This document shows positions 9,559 through 20,090 of a DNA stretch of 64,000 bases, piece after piece (the first letter of the stretch is position 1; every line of letters begins with the position of its first letter). Origin of the DNA: an uncultured Flavobacteriaceae bacterium (GTDB lineage: Bacteria > Bacteroidota > Bacteroidia > Flavobacteriales > Flavobacteriaceae). The notes beneath the pieces were generated by a model that was not told the DNA's origin, searched no databases, and saw nothing but the letters and a program-made list of their open reading frames with translations. Where the stretch lies: the NCBI GenBank assembly GCA_947487895.1, contig CANKYF010000011.1, positions 1 through 64,000 of the forward strand, written 5' to 3'. A program made the translations under genes and the position numbers.

Positions 9559-10965
9559 TTAATCTCTCGGGTTTTGTTCTATTTCAGGATTTAGCAAAAT
9601 ATATTTACTAGCAATTGGCAACGCCCAATTTTTGCTATTAGGATTAAGCATAGCGGTATTACCTCTAAGTGTATGCGTTACTGATATGTTATCATTATCA
9701 TGTAGATTATAACGTTTAATATCGAAAGTACGTTCTCCATTTCCAGGTAACTCTCTTCTTCTCTCATCTTTAACATATTGTATCAGTTCATTTTGATCGG
9801 TAATGTTTATAGGCGTATAAAGCGGAGCTAAAAAACGACTTTCACGAAGTGTATTAATATCGTTATTAGCCTCAGTAATATTATTTAACCTAGCATGGCA
9901 CTCTGCACGCATTAAATATAAATCTGGTGTATTGATACCTTTGGAAAAGTTAGAATTAATGAATTTAGCAATCATTAATGGGGTGTCTACAGTGAGACCT
10001 AGAGGAGTACTACTTGCAGGTACATACCAATCACTTCTCAAATCGCCAAACTCGTAGAGGTTTAAGAGTTCTTGGGAAGGAAATAGAAAATGGAAGTCTT
10101 GCTTGTGCCAAACAATTTCTGGATCTAAAACTGGACGCGGAAGTAATCTGGCACCAGATTGGAAATCAAAATCATCATCAAAAATATTTCTAAGATCATT
10201 TTTAAGATTAATGGCATTTGTTAGAGCGGTAAGTGCCAAATCATATTTTCCTTGGTAGATATAAATTTTTGCCAAAAAGCCATAAGCACCTGCTTTAGAT
10301 GGCCTGTGTGTTAAATTCAAATCTTGTACATCATCAAGCTGATCTATACTACTGGTAACATCATTTAATATAAGGTCGTACACTTGTTGTACATTGGCTC
10401 TTGTTAAATCTATATCTTCTAGACCAGAACCTTCTCGTATAGGCACTCCTAGATCTGTGGTTGCGGTACTTTCATTGTAATGAAGCCCATAGAGATTTAC
10501 TAAATTAAAATAGGCATATGCTCTATGTAATTTTGCTTCTGCAATGAGTTTTGCAGCTTCATTAGCGTCTGCTTTATCTGTGATTTCTAAAAGACCATCT
10601 AAAATAATGTTTGTAGTTAAAATAAGGTTGTAATAGCCTTCCCATGAAGCATCATCATTTGGTGAGGGGAAAATTTGCTCTTGGAAAAGATAGGTGTTAA
10701 TCTCAGATTGAGCAAAGCCAAAATCATCTGCTAGTTCATCTGTAATTTCTATGTCACCTGCTTGAAAGATGTTTAGGCTATGTTTTAGAGTAACTCCAAA
10801 TGATTCTCCTCCAGAAGAAGCATTATCTAATAACAGCCTAAAATCTTCAATAGTCTGAGGTATTAAAATACCCTTTGGTTTAATGTCTAGGTATTCTTCT
10901 CTTGAACATGATGTTACAATAAATATCAAAAAGATTAATCCTATTTTATAATATTTTGTTTTCAT
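9559..10965 (-). CDS. SusD/RagB-family nutrient-binding lipoprotein
   Basis: IFLIFIVTSC lipobox; SusD pattern (AKLHRAYAYFNLVNLYG; DERRRELPGNGERTFDIKRYNLHDN); next to susC. Confidence 0.92.
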   Translation of the reverse strand: MKTKYYKIGLIFLIFIVTSCSREEYLDIKPKGILIPQTIEDFRLLLDNASSGGESFGVTLKHSLNIFQAGDIEITDELADDFGFAQSEINTYLFQEQIFPSPNDDASWEGYYNLILTTNIILDGLLEITDKADANEAAKLIAEAKLHRAYAYFNLVNLYGLHYNESTATTDLGVPIREGSGLEDIDLTRANVQQVYDLILNDVTSSIDQLDDVQDLNLTHRPSKAGAYGFLAKIYIYQGKYDLALTALTNAINLKNDLRNIFDDDFDFQSGARLLPRPVLDPEIVWHKQDFHFLFPSQELLNLYEFGDLRSDWYVPASSTPLGLTVDTPLMIAKFINSNFSKGINTPDLYLMRAECHARLNNITEANNDINTLRESRFLAPLYTPINITDQNELIQYVKDERRRELPGNGERTFDIKRYNLHDNDNISVTHTLRGNTAMLNPNSKNWALPIASKYILLNPEIEQNPRD

Positions 10966-10975
10966 AATTCTTTAT

Positions 10976-13900
10976 TTAAAATGATGCTGAAATATTTAGT
11001 GTATATGTTGGAAGTAAAGGAAATACTGGGTTTCTAGGGTCAATATTCCATTTGTTAAATGTCCATACTGCAGCATTATCAACTTGTAAACCAACACGAA
11101 AGCTTCTTATTTTTAATGCGTTATTTACAGCTCGTGGGAAATCGTAACCAAAATTTATTTGTCTTAACCTAATTGAAGTTGCAGTGTCTACAAAACGATC
11201 AGATTGTGAGTATTGCTGATAACCAGGTTGAAAAGTATCAAAAGAATCAACAATAAACGCAGGTACATCGGTATGGTTTTCATCTCCTTGTTGTTGCCAA
11301 CGATTATTAAAGTCTGCAGGTACATTTACATAAGGTAAAGAGCCTTGAATATAGTGGTTTTCTGGTGAATTGAACCGGAACACATGACCAGCTTCAAACG
11401 ATGTTAAAAGTCTAAGATAGAAAGATTTGTATTTTATATTATTTATCCAAGAACCAAAAAATCGAGGTTCTAAAACACCTTCTTGAACAAGTGCAGAAAC
11501 ATCTTGAATAGGTGTAGTGTAGTCTGCAATATTATTATCATCATCAATAAATTGAGGTCTACCGTCTCTATCTAAACCTGCATAGTTGTAACTATATAAA
11601 GTTCTAATTGGAGAGCCTACTTCTAGTGCTCCACCTCCAGTAAAAATTGATGGGAATGAAGGTGTTATACCTGATTTTTTAATTCTATTAACGTTATGAC
11701 TAAATACTGCATTAGTAGTATAGGCAAATGTACCATTATCAACTACGTTTACCCCTAATTGTATGTCTACCCCTTTGTTAGAAATAGAACCGAAATTAAG
11801 TAAAAATGATGTTGTACCTAGGGTAGCATTTATATCTGCTGAGGTTAGGGCATCTACTGTTAATCTATTATAATATTCTACACTACCATTTACCTTACCA
11901 TTAAACAATCCAAAATCTAAACCTAGGTTAAACGATTTGACACGTTCCAATCGTAAATCTGGATTTGGTAAACTAGTAATTCGAGCAAAATTATTACCGG
12001 TAAAAAAATCTCTTTCTACCTGAGCTAAAGTGAAAGGAATTGCATCTCTGTTAACATTAGCATTAATACCATATGTTGCTCGTAACGCTAATAAGTTTAC
12101 AAAAGTATTGTGTAAAAAACCTTCTCGGTGTATGTTCCATTTAGCACCAAATGAATATAATGGTATGTTTCTAGTTTTATCAGAAGCACCAAATAAATTG
12201 GTGTCATCAAAACGAATACTTCCAGAAAGCACATATTTATTTAAATATGTATATGAAAGGTTTCCAAAATAAGAAAAAAATCTGTTTTCCTGTTGAAGGC
12301 CTTCGGGAGATTGAGAGGTGTTAATATTAGGGATAAATTGTGATCGCGGAAATGTAACACCAGGTTGGAGTCTTAAATTAAAAAAAGTATTTCCATTAAC
12401 ATTAGCATTGGTTAAGGTTTGATCGTTATATCCAAATTTTCTATCATTAATCAACCCGTCTATAAATGTTCTTCTAACCTCATATCCCACAAGCCCAACA
12501 AGTTCATGGTCTCCAATAAGTTTGTTATAATCAATTTGTGATCTTACAGTAAATGATCTAGAATTTGTTGATTGAATATCAAAAATACTACCTTCTGGCA
12601 ATGGGAAATCTGTGGGCGTAGTAGTTAGAAAATCTGTTTGTGTAAAGGCGTTCACCCTGTTTCTTACGGTAAAAGTGTTCTCATTATATAGTCCTCTAAA
12701 TTCATTTTGAGACCACTCGTATTGATATTTTAGTTGTGCTTTAAACGACTTAGCAAATTCATATTCTAAACCTGCTTGTAAACGCAATGCTAAATCTTTT
12801 ACTACTCTATTAGAATTATCTAATTCTTGTTTTAAATTAAATGTCCAAGGGTATAAAAAACCTAATTCTTGAGCTAATTGAGAACTTTGCGCATTGGCGC
12901 CACGAACCATAGGGATGTAATTGTTGTTATCATCTAAAATTCTACTATTGAATGGAATAGATGATAAAAAAGAACGAGGGGTTATAGGTGGATTTAATCC
13001 TCCTGTAAAACCATCAAAGGGAGCACCAGGAAGTAATTTGGCTTTAGTTTGAGAATAGTTTATACTAGCAGTAACTTTTAGCCTGTTAGTAAAATCAAAT
13101 GTTGTAGATAAATTAGCAATAATCTGGCCACTGTCATTTCCTATAATTTCTTCTTCATTTTTGTTATGAGTTAACGATGCTCTTACAGTACTTGTTTCTC
13201 CACCTGCATTCAATGCAAAGTTATATTGCTGCCATGTTGTTGGTCTTAAAAATAATTCTTTATATTCATTTCGTACATCAGTGGCTGATAATTGTTGTAA
13301 TCTAACATTAGCCTCATCTGCCGTAATATCACCACGCTGTTGCAATAATAACGTTTCCAAAACAGGGCTAAGCTGCGTAATTGATTGTTGCTCTAAATTC
13401 CCAGAAAACAAATTATCTGTGTTAAAACTTCTAAAACCAGTTCTATTAAGCAAAGAACTTTGAAAATCTAATTGGGTTTGCGAATCTCCATAATTATTGT
13501 TAAAAAGGTCTCTTTCTTGCGTATATGCTAAATTTGAAGATACATCTATAGATATCTCTTTTTTACGCGCCTTTTTACTTTCTATAATAATAACACCATT
13601 ACCTGATGCAATACCCCAAATGGCAGCTGCTGCTGCATCTTTAAGAACTGTTATGCTTTTTATGTCATTAGGATTGATGGTGCTAAAGTCACCTTCTAAT
13701 GGTACACCATCTAAAACAATTAATGCTCCGTTATTAGTACCAAAAGTGCTCAACCCTCTTACTACTAGGTTGCCATTTCGCGTTTCTCTATTTATACCAG
13801 GGATTTCAGCTTCTATTTTGTTTAATACATTTTGATTAATTTTTAAATCCAATGTTTCTTCCTTGATTTTCTCGAAAGCCCCTGTAACTCGCTCTTTGTA

Positions 13901-14578
13901 AAGGTCTTGGTAACCTGAAGAAACAATCTCTACTTCATTAAGCTCAATTGAAGATTCGTAGAGCATGACCTTAACATTATCTATGTTTTCACTCTCTATA
14001 GTTATGACAGAATCTGAAAACCCTAGATAACTAAAAATGAGTTGATCGCCAATATTAGCAGAAATTTTAAAAGAACCATTAAAATCACTGTATGTTCCTT
14101 TTTGAGTGTTAATAATAAGAATACTTACCCCAACCAATGGCGTATTATATTTGTCTATAACAATGCCACTTACCTCTACCTGTTGTGTTTTATCAAATGT
14201 TTTATTGGTTTTACTAGTGCTTTCTGTTTTAGTTTTTAATATAATTTGGCGTTTGTAAAATACATAGGTAACATTAGTTTTCTTAAAAATTTTTTCAAGC
14301 ACAGTATCTATAGGTTCGTCTACTGCTGATATAGAAACCTTTCTATTAGTATTAATCTGTTCAACACTATACAAAAACCTTAGGCCTGTTTTAACTTCTA
14401 TAATGTTTAAAACCTCTTCAATAGGGGTATTATCTACTTCTAATGTTATACGTTTTTTTTGTTCATTGCTATGTGCCTGAGAGTAAAAAAATATAAAAAG
14501 CAAACTAATCATTAGTGGCTTAGTTTTTAATTTTAAAAACGCTTTAAGCGCTTTCTTTAATTGAATCTTTTTTTTCAT
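10976..14578 (-). CDS. SusC/RagA-family TonB-linked outer-membrane protein with N-terminal STN domain
   Basis: STN-like N-terminus (ITLEVDNTPIEEVLNIIEVKTGLRFLYS), carboxypeptidase-regulatory-like domain, plug (NGNLVVRGLSTFGTNNGALIVLDGVP), C-terminal beta-barrel. Confidence 0.93.
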   Translation of the reverse strand: MKKKIQLKKALKAFLKLKTKPLMISLLFIFFYSQAHSNEQKKRITLEVDNTPIEEVLNIIEVKTGLRFLYSVEQINTNRKVSISAVDEPIDTVLEKIFKKTNVTYVFYKRQIILKTKTESTSKTNKTFDKTQQVEVSGIVIDKYNTPLVGVSILIINTQKGTYSDFNGSFKISANIGDQLIFSYLGFSDSVITIESENIDNVKVMLYESSIELNEVEIVSSGYQDLYKERVTGAFEKIKEETLDLKINQNVLNKIEAEIPGINRETRNGNLVVRGLSTFGTNNGALIVLDGVPLEGDFSTINPNDIKSITVLKDAAAAAIWGIASGNGVIIIESKKARKKEISIDVSSNLAYTQERDLFNNNYGDSQTQLDFQSSLLNRTGFRSFNTDNLFSGNLEQQSITQLSPVLETLLLQQRGDITADEANVRLQQLSATDVRNEYKELFLRPTTWQQYNFALNAGGETSTVRASLTHNKNEEEIIGNDSGQIIANLSTTFDFTNRLKVTASINYSQTKAKLLPGAPFDGFTGGLNPPITPRSFLSSIPFNSRILDDNNNYIPMVRGANAQSSQLAQELGFLYPWTFNLKQELDNSNRVVKDLALRLQAGLEYEFAKSFKAQLKYQYEWSQNEFRGLYNENTFTVRNRVNAFTQTDFLTTTPTDFPLPEGSIFDIQSTNSRSFTVRSQIDYNKLIGDHELVGLVGYEVRRTFIDGLINDRKFGYNDQTLTNANVNGNTFFNLRLQPGVTFPRSQFIPNINTSQSPEGLQQENRFFSYFGNLSYTYLNKYVLSGSIRFDDTNLFGASDKTRNIPLYSFGAKWNIHREGFLHNTFVNLLALRATYGINANVNRDAIPFTLAQVERDFFTGNNFARITSLPNPDLRLERVKSFNLGLDFGLFNGKVNGSVEYYNRLTVDALTSADINATLGTTSFLLNFGSISNKGVDIQLGVNVVDNGTFAYTTNAVFSHNVNRIKKSGITPSFPSIFTGGGALEVGSPIRTLYSYNYAGLDRDGRPQFIDDDNNIADYTTPIQDVSALVQEGVLEPRFFGSWINNIKYKSFYLRLLTSFEAGHVFRFNSPENHYIQGSLPYVNVPADFNNRWQQQGDENHTDVPAFIVDSFDTFQPGYQQYSQSDRFVDTATSIRLRQINFGYDFPRAVNNALKIRSFRVGLQVDNAAVWTFNKWNIDPRNPVFPLLPTYTLNISASF

Positions 14579-14652
14579 TTTGGTTAATTAAATTTTTAGT
14601 TCTTAAAATTTCAAGATTGCTAAAACGAATCTTAACTTGGGTGACACTTTAT

Positions 14653-15804
14653 TTAGTCTTCAATTACTATTGTTTTTCCATCTATTATATATTTAAATTC
14701 GTAGTTATCACTAAAAGATTTTATAATTTCTTCTATAGTTTCTTCTTTAAAATGTGCTGTAAATTTTTTAGTGTTTAGTTTTTTGTTTTTGTTGATTATA
14801 ATAACATTATATTGACGTTCAAGTCTTTTAGAAATGGTTGAAAAGTCAGTTTTCTTAAAAATTAATCGACCGTTTAACCATGCAATATGAGGTGTTACAT
14901 CTACTTCTTTTTTGTCTATAGTATGGTCTAACTTATGCCATGAGGCTTGTTCATTTGGTACTAATAAAAGTTGTTTTTCAGGATGCTCATTTTCAAATAC
15001 TTTTACTGATCCCTCGACCAATGTGGTCTTAATTACTTGGTCTTCTTGATAAGACGACACATTAAATTGAGTACCTAAAACTTCAACATTCATAGTGCCT
15101 GTATTTACAAAAAACCGTTGTCCATTATTTTTTACAACATCAAAAAACGCTTCTCCATTTAAAAAGACTTCCCTGTGTTCATTCTCTATGAAAGATACTG
15201 GGTATTTTAACTCACTTCCAGCATTTAAGTGTACTAGCGTACCATCTGAAAGCTCAATTTTAAAGCGTTGCCCATAAGGCACTTTTAAAGTGTTGTAAAC
15301 AAGCGTATTGGTCTTTGTTGTGGCGTTGTAATGTAATTTATCTTGGTTTACTATACCTTGTATACCATTAGCAACAACAATAGCACTTTCTTTTTGCGAA
15401 GTTTTAAGTAATTGCTTGCTACCGTCATTTAGAATTAACTCTATAGCTTCTAAAGGCTCTTTATCAGCGACCATAACTGAGTTTATATTTGATTGCCAAT
15501 TGAAGTACGAAAACGCTACTCCTATTACTATAGCTGCTGCTGCTGCATATTTAGCAATTGGTTTTAAAGAAAATACTTTCCTATCTTGTTTGAACTTAAT
15601 TTGTGTTAAGCTTTTTTCTAGGTGTTTTTCTGCATCAAAATACTTGCCTTTAGTTTTATTTAAATAATTGGTTTTTGCCAATTCTTTAAAAACTTGAGCA
15701 TGCTCTGATTTTTTCAAAAGCTTATCCAAAGCATCGAATTCTTGCTCAGAAATAGTATTGTTAAAATACTTTTCAATTAATGATATTAATGTTTTATTTT
15801 CCAT
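14653..15804 (-). CDS. FecR-family anti-sigma factor
   Basis: LSDGTLVHLNAGSELKYPVSF...REVFLNGEAFFDV FecR motif; one TM; C-terminal secretin/STN-like domain. Confidence 0.92.
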   Translation of the reverse strand: MENKTLISLIEKYFNNTISEQEFDALDKLLKKSEHAQVFKELAKTNYLNKTKGKYFDAEKHLEKSLTQIKFKQDRKVFSLKPIAKYAAAAAIVIGVAFSYFNWQSNINSVMVADKEPLEAIELILNDGSKQLLKTSQKESAIVVANGIQGIVNQDKLHYNATTKTNTLVYNTLKVPYGQRFKIELSDGTLVHLNAGSELKYPVSFIENEHREVFLNGEAFFDVVKNNGQRFFVNTGTMNVEVLGTQFNVSSYQEDQVIKTTLVEGSVKVFENEHPEKQLLLVPNEQASWHKLDHTIDKKEVDVTPHIAWLNGRLIFKKTDFSTISKRLERQYNVIIINKNKKLNTKKFTAHFKEETIEEIIKSFSDNYEFKYIIDGKTIVIED

Positions 15805-15912
15805 ATTATTTGAGTACTCTTTTTATTAAGACTATAGGGAAGTATAAAACACTCACTCATTTTTTATTTTTTTTAAATTAACTTAATAACATATTGTGTT
15901 TTAAAGTTTTAG

Positions 15913-16548
15913 ATGATTGATTATTTTCGTATTTTAGTGCCTGTATTGCTATATATGAACAAAATACAATCTCATAAAACTTTACTGGCATTAAAAAAAG
16001 GGGATAAGGATGCCTTTGCACTCATATACTTAGATTTTTTTGATAAGCTTAGTAAATATGTATACACATTATCTGATGATGAGCATTTAGCACAAGACAT
16101 TGCACAAGATGTTTTAATGACTTTATGGCATAGACGAAAAGTCTTATTCATAAAAACTTCCTTAAATGCTTATTTGTATAAAAATGCGTATCACAATTTT
16201 ACGGATTACTACAAGAAAAAGAAGCGTGAAAAATCGTTAGTTACTACTTTACAAATAGAAGCTATACAAGAACTTGAAATGGAAAACGAAAGCGTTTATA
16301 GTAGTGAGAAATTAAAGTTATTACTAGAAATCATAGATAGACTTCCTGAAAAAAGAAAAGAGATTTTTATACTTCATAAATTACGTAATTACCATCATAA
16401 AGAAATTGCAGAAATGCTAAACATTTCGGTACGTACCGTAGAAAACCAAATAAGTAGAGCCCTTGCTTCAATAAGAAAAGAGATAGCCAACAACTCTTCA
16501 AAATCAGAATTGTTAAGTTTGTTTGTTACTATTTTTTTAGATCCTTAA
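15913..16548 (+). CDS. ECF-type RNA polymerase sigma factor
   Basis: AQDIAQDVLMTLWHRR and LPEKRKEIFILHKLRNYHHKEIAEMLNISVRTVENQISRAL; divergent from FecR. Likely start may be the internal ATG at 15955. Confidence 0.9.
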   Translation: MIDYFRILVPVLLYMNKIQSHKTLLALKKGDKDAFALIYLDFFDKLSKYVYTLSDDEHLAQDIAQDVLMTLWHRRKVLFIKTSLNAYLYKNAYHNFTDYYKKKKREKSLVTTLQIEAIQELEMENESVYSSEKLKLLLEIIDRLPEKRKEIFILHKLRNYHHKEIAEMLNISVRTVENQISRALASIRKEIANNSSKSELLSLFVTIFLDP

Positions 16549-16578
16549 ATTATTGAGTTTTTTTAAGACTTTAAAAAA

Positions 16579-16615
16579 AGAAAAGACGCAATCTTAAAAA
16601 AAGATTACGCCTTTT
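16579..16615. terminator. Bidirectional terminator between convergent genes
   Basis: AAAAGACGCAATC ... GATTACGCCTTTT stem (with G-U pairs) between A- and T-rich tracts. Confidence 0.6.
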
Positions 16616-16649
16616 GTAACTAGTGACTAACTAATTCAAATAAATATTG

Positions 16650-18920
16650 TTAATTACTTTTCCTTCTAATAAGTATGAAAGCACTAAAAGCAAGTACTAT
16701 TAGAGGTAATATTACTGTAAGTATGAATTCAACTAGAGACCTATCTTTAATATCTTTCATTTTATAGTCCATATCTTTTGGTTCATCTCTAATTATTTCT
16801 ATTGGATATTCGCCACCTGTTATAATTCCTAAAAATTCTAATGGAATAGCTGCATTAACCGATTTGGCATATCCACGTGAAATTTCTCTTAGACTAAATA
16901 CATCAGCATCACCCATCACAATAATACGTTGATTTTCTTTTTTAGTGTTTTTTAGTAGCATTGCTGTTGTGGCATCAACAGGTATTGCAGGAATAGAATC
17001 TGTTATAGCATTTTTGGTATTGGCTTTTGATGTTGTAAGTAATGGAACGCTTTCAAAGTCTTTAGTGTCTTCAAAACGAATTCCCATTACTGTTGGAGCG
17101 GTTACCAGTAACTCTTGTTCATGAAAAAATGAAAGTTTATTTGAAAACTCATTGTCTGAAGAAGCCTTAGCGAGATTAGATACTATAAATTCGGGTTCAA
17201 CATCTTTATTATTTTGTTGTAAGATACCATTCATAAATGTAACGCCAAGTGGCTCGGTAATGGGCATTATATGTGCTCTATTGTTAGGTTCTGTTAATAT
17301 CAAAGCATTGCCGCCATTAGCTATATAATTATTTATTTTATGGATAACATTCTCTGAATAAGATTTTTTAGGATCGGCAATTACTAATACATCAGTATCC
17401 TTTGGCATATCGTCATATTTTAAGTTTACAACATCTAGTTCGAAACCTTGGTTTATGAGCGAATTACGAGTGGTACTTTTATTAAAAACCTGTCTGTAAT
17501 CTTTTTCCATACCCTTATGAATGTCTCTTTCGCCATGTCCTGTAGCAAAAACTACCTTAGGAGCATCAACAAATAAACGTTTTAAAGCAGCAGTGGTTTC
17601 ATATTCGCTAGGATATTGTAAAATATCAAAGAACATTCGTACTGAACTTTCTTTACCTTTGTATGAAAACTTCCGAACAATAGAACCTTGGTCAGACTTA
17701 AGGTCTATTTTCTTCTTAATTTCTTCAGGACTTAAAATTAAATTCTTGTCAAGTTCATTAAGCTCTACAGTTCTATTTAACTGTTCTTCAATATTTAAAT
17801 TGTCTGCTCCTCCAGAGATATAGGTATTACTAACTTTATCATAATAATAGACATAGTCCATTTTTAGTTGTGGTATATATCTAAGATAATTTTGAAAATA
17901 ATTCATATCCTCTTTTACTCTATCTGGAAGAGAATTTGTGGATAGGGGGTGTAATACATTGGCATAACTTGTTAAGGTGATTTCACCATCTATTTTCTTT
18001 AACACAGCTTCACTTGCCTTTGAAAGTGTATTAAATTTAGTCCGTGATGCATCATAATAACCAGTTAATTTTGGTAATGATGTGGTATAAGCTAACAATA
18101 CCGCCGCTCCAAATAATAATGTATAATTGCCAATTTTTTTTGAAAGTGCTATTGTTTTTCTGGCAGAAGAAATTCTAAATACGGTGAATGCCAAAAACAT
18201 TATAGTAATAATGATAAAATAGGATATATCCTTAGTGCTTATAAGACCAGATACCATTTGTTGGCTTCTAGTGGGTAATGATAACCAGTAATTTAAATCT
18301 TCTATAAAAGGAATACCTCTTCCTAATTGGCCTATAAAATTTAACAACCCTAAAAAAGTTAAGGTAATAACAGCTGCTACAACCTGATATGATGTAAGAC
18401 TCGAAATGAAAAGCCCAACTGCACTATAAGTGGCTGTTAATAAGAAGAAGCCAAATATGCCCGCAAGTATCAATTTGTAATCTACAGCCACAATCTGCAT
18501 ACCTGAAACTATCATAATTAAGAACAATGGAATTGAAAGTATAGCTATATACGTTAGTATTGCTAAAAATTTACCCAATACCAATTGCAAGGACGTAATA
18601 GGCGAGGATAACACTAATTTTATAGTCCCACTTGAAATCTCTTTACTAATAAGTCCCATAGTTAATAGCGGCACTAATAAAAAGGCATTTGAAAATAGCT
18701 GAGCAAAAAAACCATAATTAGGTGCTGAAAAAATAGAAAATGTAGCCCCTTGACTAAGCCCTCTTGTATCTCCTGATGTAAAATAAAATTTTAATATATC
18801 TATTGAGGCATTGTAATAATACCCACACCCTACCATAAAAATAACCAAAACCAACCATGCTATAGGGGAATAAAACATGGTACTTAGTTCAAATCTTGCA
18901 ATTCTGCGTATTGTTTTCAT
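16650..18920 (-). CDS. ABC-2 permease fused to GldG-like auxiliary domain (GldF-GldG-like fusion)
   Basis: N-terminal six-TM ABC-2 permease (MGLISKEISSGTIKLVLSSPI), C-terminal GldG/ABC_transp_aux region (VVFATGHGERDI; VLVIADPKKSYSE) and last TM helix. Confidence 0.85.
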   Translation of the reverse strand: MKTIRRIARFELSTMFYSPIAWLVLVIFMVGCGYYYNASIDILKFYFTSGDTRGLSQGATFSIFSAPNYGFFAQLFSNAFLLVPLLTMGLISKEISSGTIKLVLSSPITSLQLVLGKFLAILTYIAILSIPLFLIMIVSGMQIVAVDYKLILAGIFGFFLLTATYSAVGLFISSLTSYQVVAAVITLTFLGLLNFIGQLGRGIPFIEDLNYWLSLPTRSQQMVSGLISTKDISYFIIITIMFLAFTVFRISSARKTIALSKKIGNYTLLFGAAVLLAYTTSLPKLTGYYDASRTKFNTLSKASEAVLKKIDGEITLTSYANVLHPLSTNSLPDRVKEDMNYFQNYLRYIPQLKMDYVYYYDKVSNTYISGGADNLNIEEQLNRTVELNELDKNLILSPEEIKKKIDLKSDQGSIVRKFSYKGKESSVRMFFDILQYPSEYETTAALKRLFVDAPKVVFATGHGERDIHKGMEKDYRQVFNKSTTRNSLINQGFELDVVNLKYDDMPKDTDVLVIADPKKSYSENVIHKINNYIANGGNALILTEPNNRAHIMPITEPLGVTFMNGILQQNNKDVEPEFIVSNLAKASSDNEFSNKLSFFHEQELLVTAPTVMGIRFEDTKDFESVPLLTTSKANTKNAITDSIPAIPVDATTAMLLKNTKKENQRIIVMGDADVFSLREISRGYAKSVNAAIPLEFLGIITGGEYPIEIIRDEPKDMDYKMKDIKDRSLVEFILTVILPLIVLAFSAFILIRRKSN

Positions 18921-18934
18921 CTATTTTAATTTGA

Positions 18935-19879
18935 TTAGTTATTTGCAGTTTTGTTAGCTAAATCTTGAGTGATTTTAGCAAAAACATGTTCCATGGTGCT
19001 CTTATCAACTACAATTTCTTTAAGTGCCCATTTTTGTTTTACACTTTTTTCTATAAGACGTGCAGATACGTCAGGCGACTTATCAAACTCAACACGAATA
19101 ATGTCTTCTGCTATAACTTCTGCTTTTATGACACCTTCAACAGCTTCAATCACTGAAACTTCTGGAGGATTACTAATAGTAAGCAATATTGTAGATGGTT
19201 CTATATACCCATTAAATTCATCTACACTACCTGAAAAAACCATGAGACCGTTGTTCATCATTTTAATTTCACTGCTTAAGGCTTGAATTTCAGACATAAT
19301 ATGTGTAGAAAAAATAACTGCTTTTTGTTTTCCTATATCATTAATTATTTTTCGAACGCCTACAACCTGTACAGGGTCTAAACCTACAGTGGGTTCATCT
19401 AATACCACCAATTTTGGATCATGTATTATGGCTCCTGCGATTCCAGCTCGCTGTCTGTATCCTCCAGATAAGTTTTTAATAAGGCGTTTTCTAAAATGAG
19501 TAATACCACATTTTTCCATAACAGAAAATACAGCGTCTTTAATAGTAGATGGTTTCATTTTTCGCAAATAGGCGCAATGCGTCAAATATTCTTCAATAGT
19601 ATTATCTAGATATAAAGGTGCTTTTTGAGGCAAAAAGCCTATGTGTTTTCTGGCTTCTATAGGATTCTTACGAATATCTATACCGTTTATAATAACGTCG
19701 CCTTCACTTTGTTTTAGTACACCACACATAATATTCATTATGGTAGATTTTCCAGCACCGTTTGCTCCTAAAAGTCCAATAATTCCCGTCTTATTGATGT
19801 CAAAATCAATGCCTTTTACAGCCCAATCTTTGGTGTACCTATGCGATAATTGCTTAATACTCACAATACTGTTGCTCAT
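18935..19879 (-). CDS. ABC transporter ATP-binding protein (GldA-like)
   Basis: Walker A GLLGANGAGKST, signature NLSGGYRQRAG, Walker B LVVLDEPTVGLD. Confidence 0.93.
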   Translation of the reverse strand: MSNSIVSIKQLSHRYTKDWAVKGIDFDINKTGIIGLLGANGAGKSTIMNIMCGVLKQSEGDVIINGIDIRKNPIEARKHIGFLPQKAPLYLDNTIEEYLTHCAYLRKMKPSTIKDAVFSVMEKCGITHFRKRLIKNLSGGYRQRAGIAGAIIHDPKLVVLDEPTVGLDPVQVVGVRKIINDIGKQKAVIFSTHIMSEIQALSSEIKMMNNGLMVFSGSVDEFNGYIEPSTILLTISNPPEVSVIEAVEGVIKAEVIAEDIIRVEFDKSPDVSARLIEKSVKQKWALKEIVVDKSTMEHVFAKITQDLANKTANN

Positions 19880-19941
19880 AATCTTTGATGGGTCTTTCGT
19901 TTAAAATACTTACTTGTATATAGTTAAACAATTCAACTATT

Positions 19942-20058
19942 AAAAGGTGGTATTAAGAAAATATTTTTTTTATGTTTTTTTTTAAAGCGCTATAAATTAA
20001 ATGGTTATTAGTTTTTTTCTTCGAAGAAAAAAAATACCGCTTTTTAATACCACCTTTT
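19942..20058. repeat. Long inverted repeat/hairpin element upstream of the orphan FecR gene
   Basis: AAAAGGTGGTATTAA (19942-19956) pairs exactly with TTAATACCACCTTTT (20044-20058); inner palindrome TTTTTTTCTTCGAAGAAAAAAA (20012-20033). Confidence 0.65.
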
Positions 20059-20090
20059 GGAAGGTAAGTTGTTCTATTAAATGAAAGGTT

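Noticed and set aside
12030-13835. Plus-strand ORFs of 60-112 aa inside the susC gene
   Set aside because: Antisense to a strongly coding SusC ORF; translations look like shadow frames.
18965-19904. Plus-strand ORFs antisense to the ABC ATPase gene
   Set aside because: Shadow ORFs over an unambiguous ATPase with Walker motifs.
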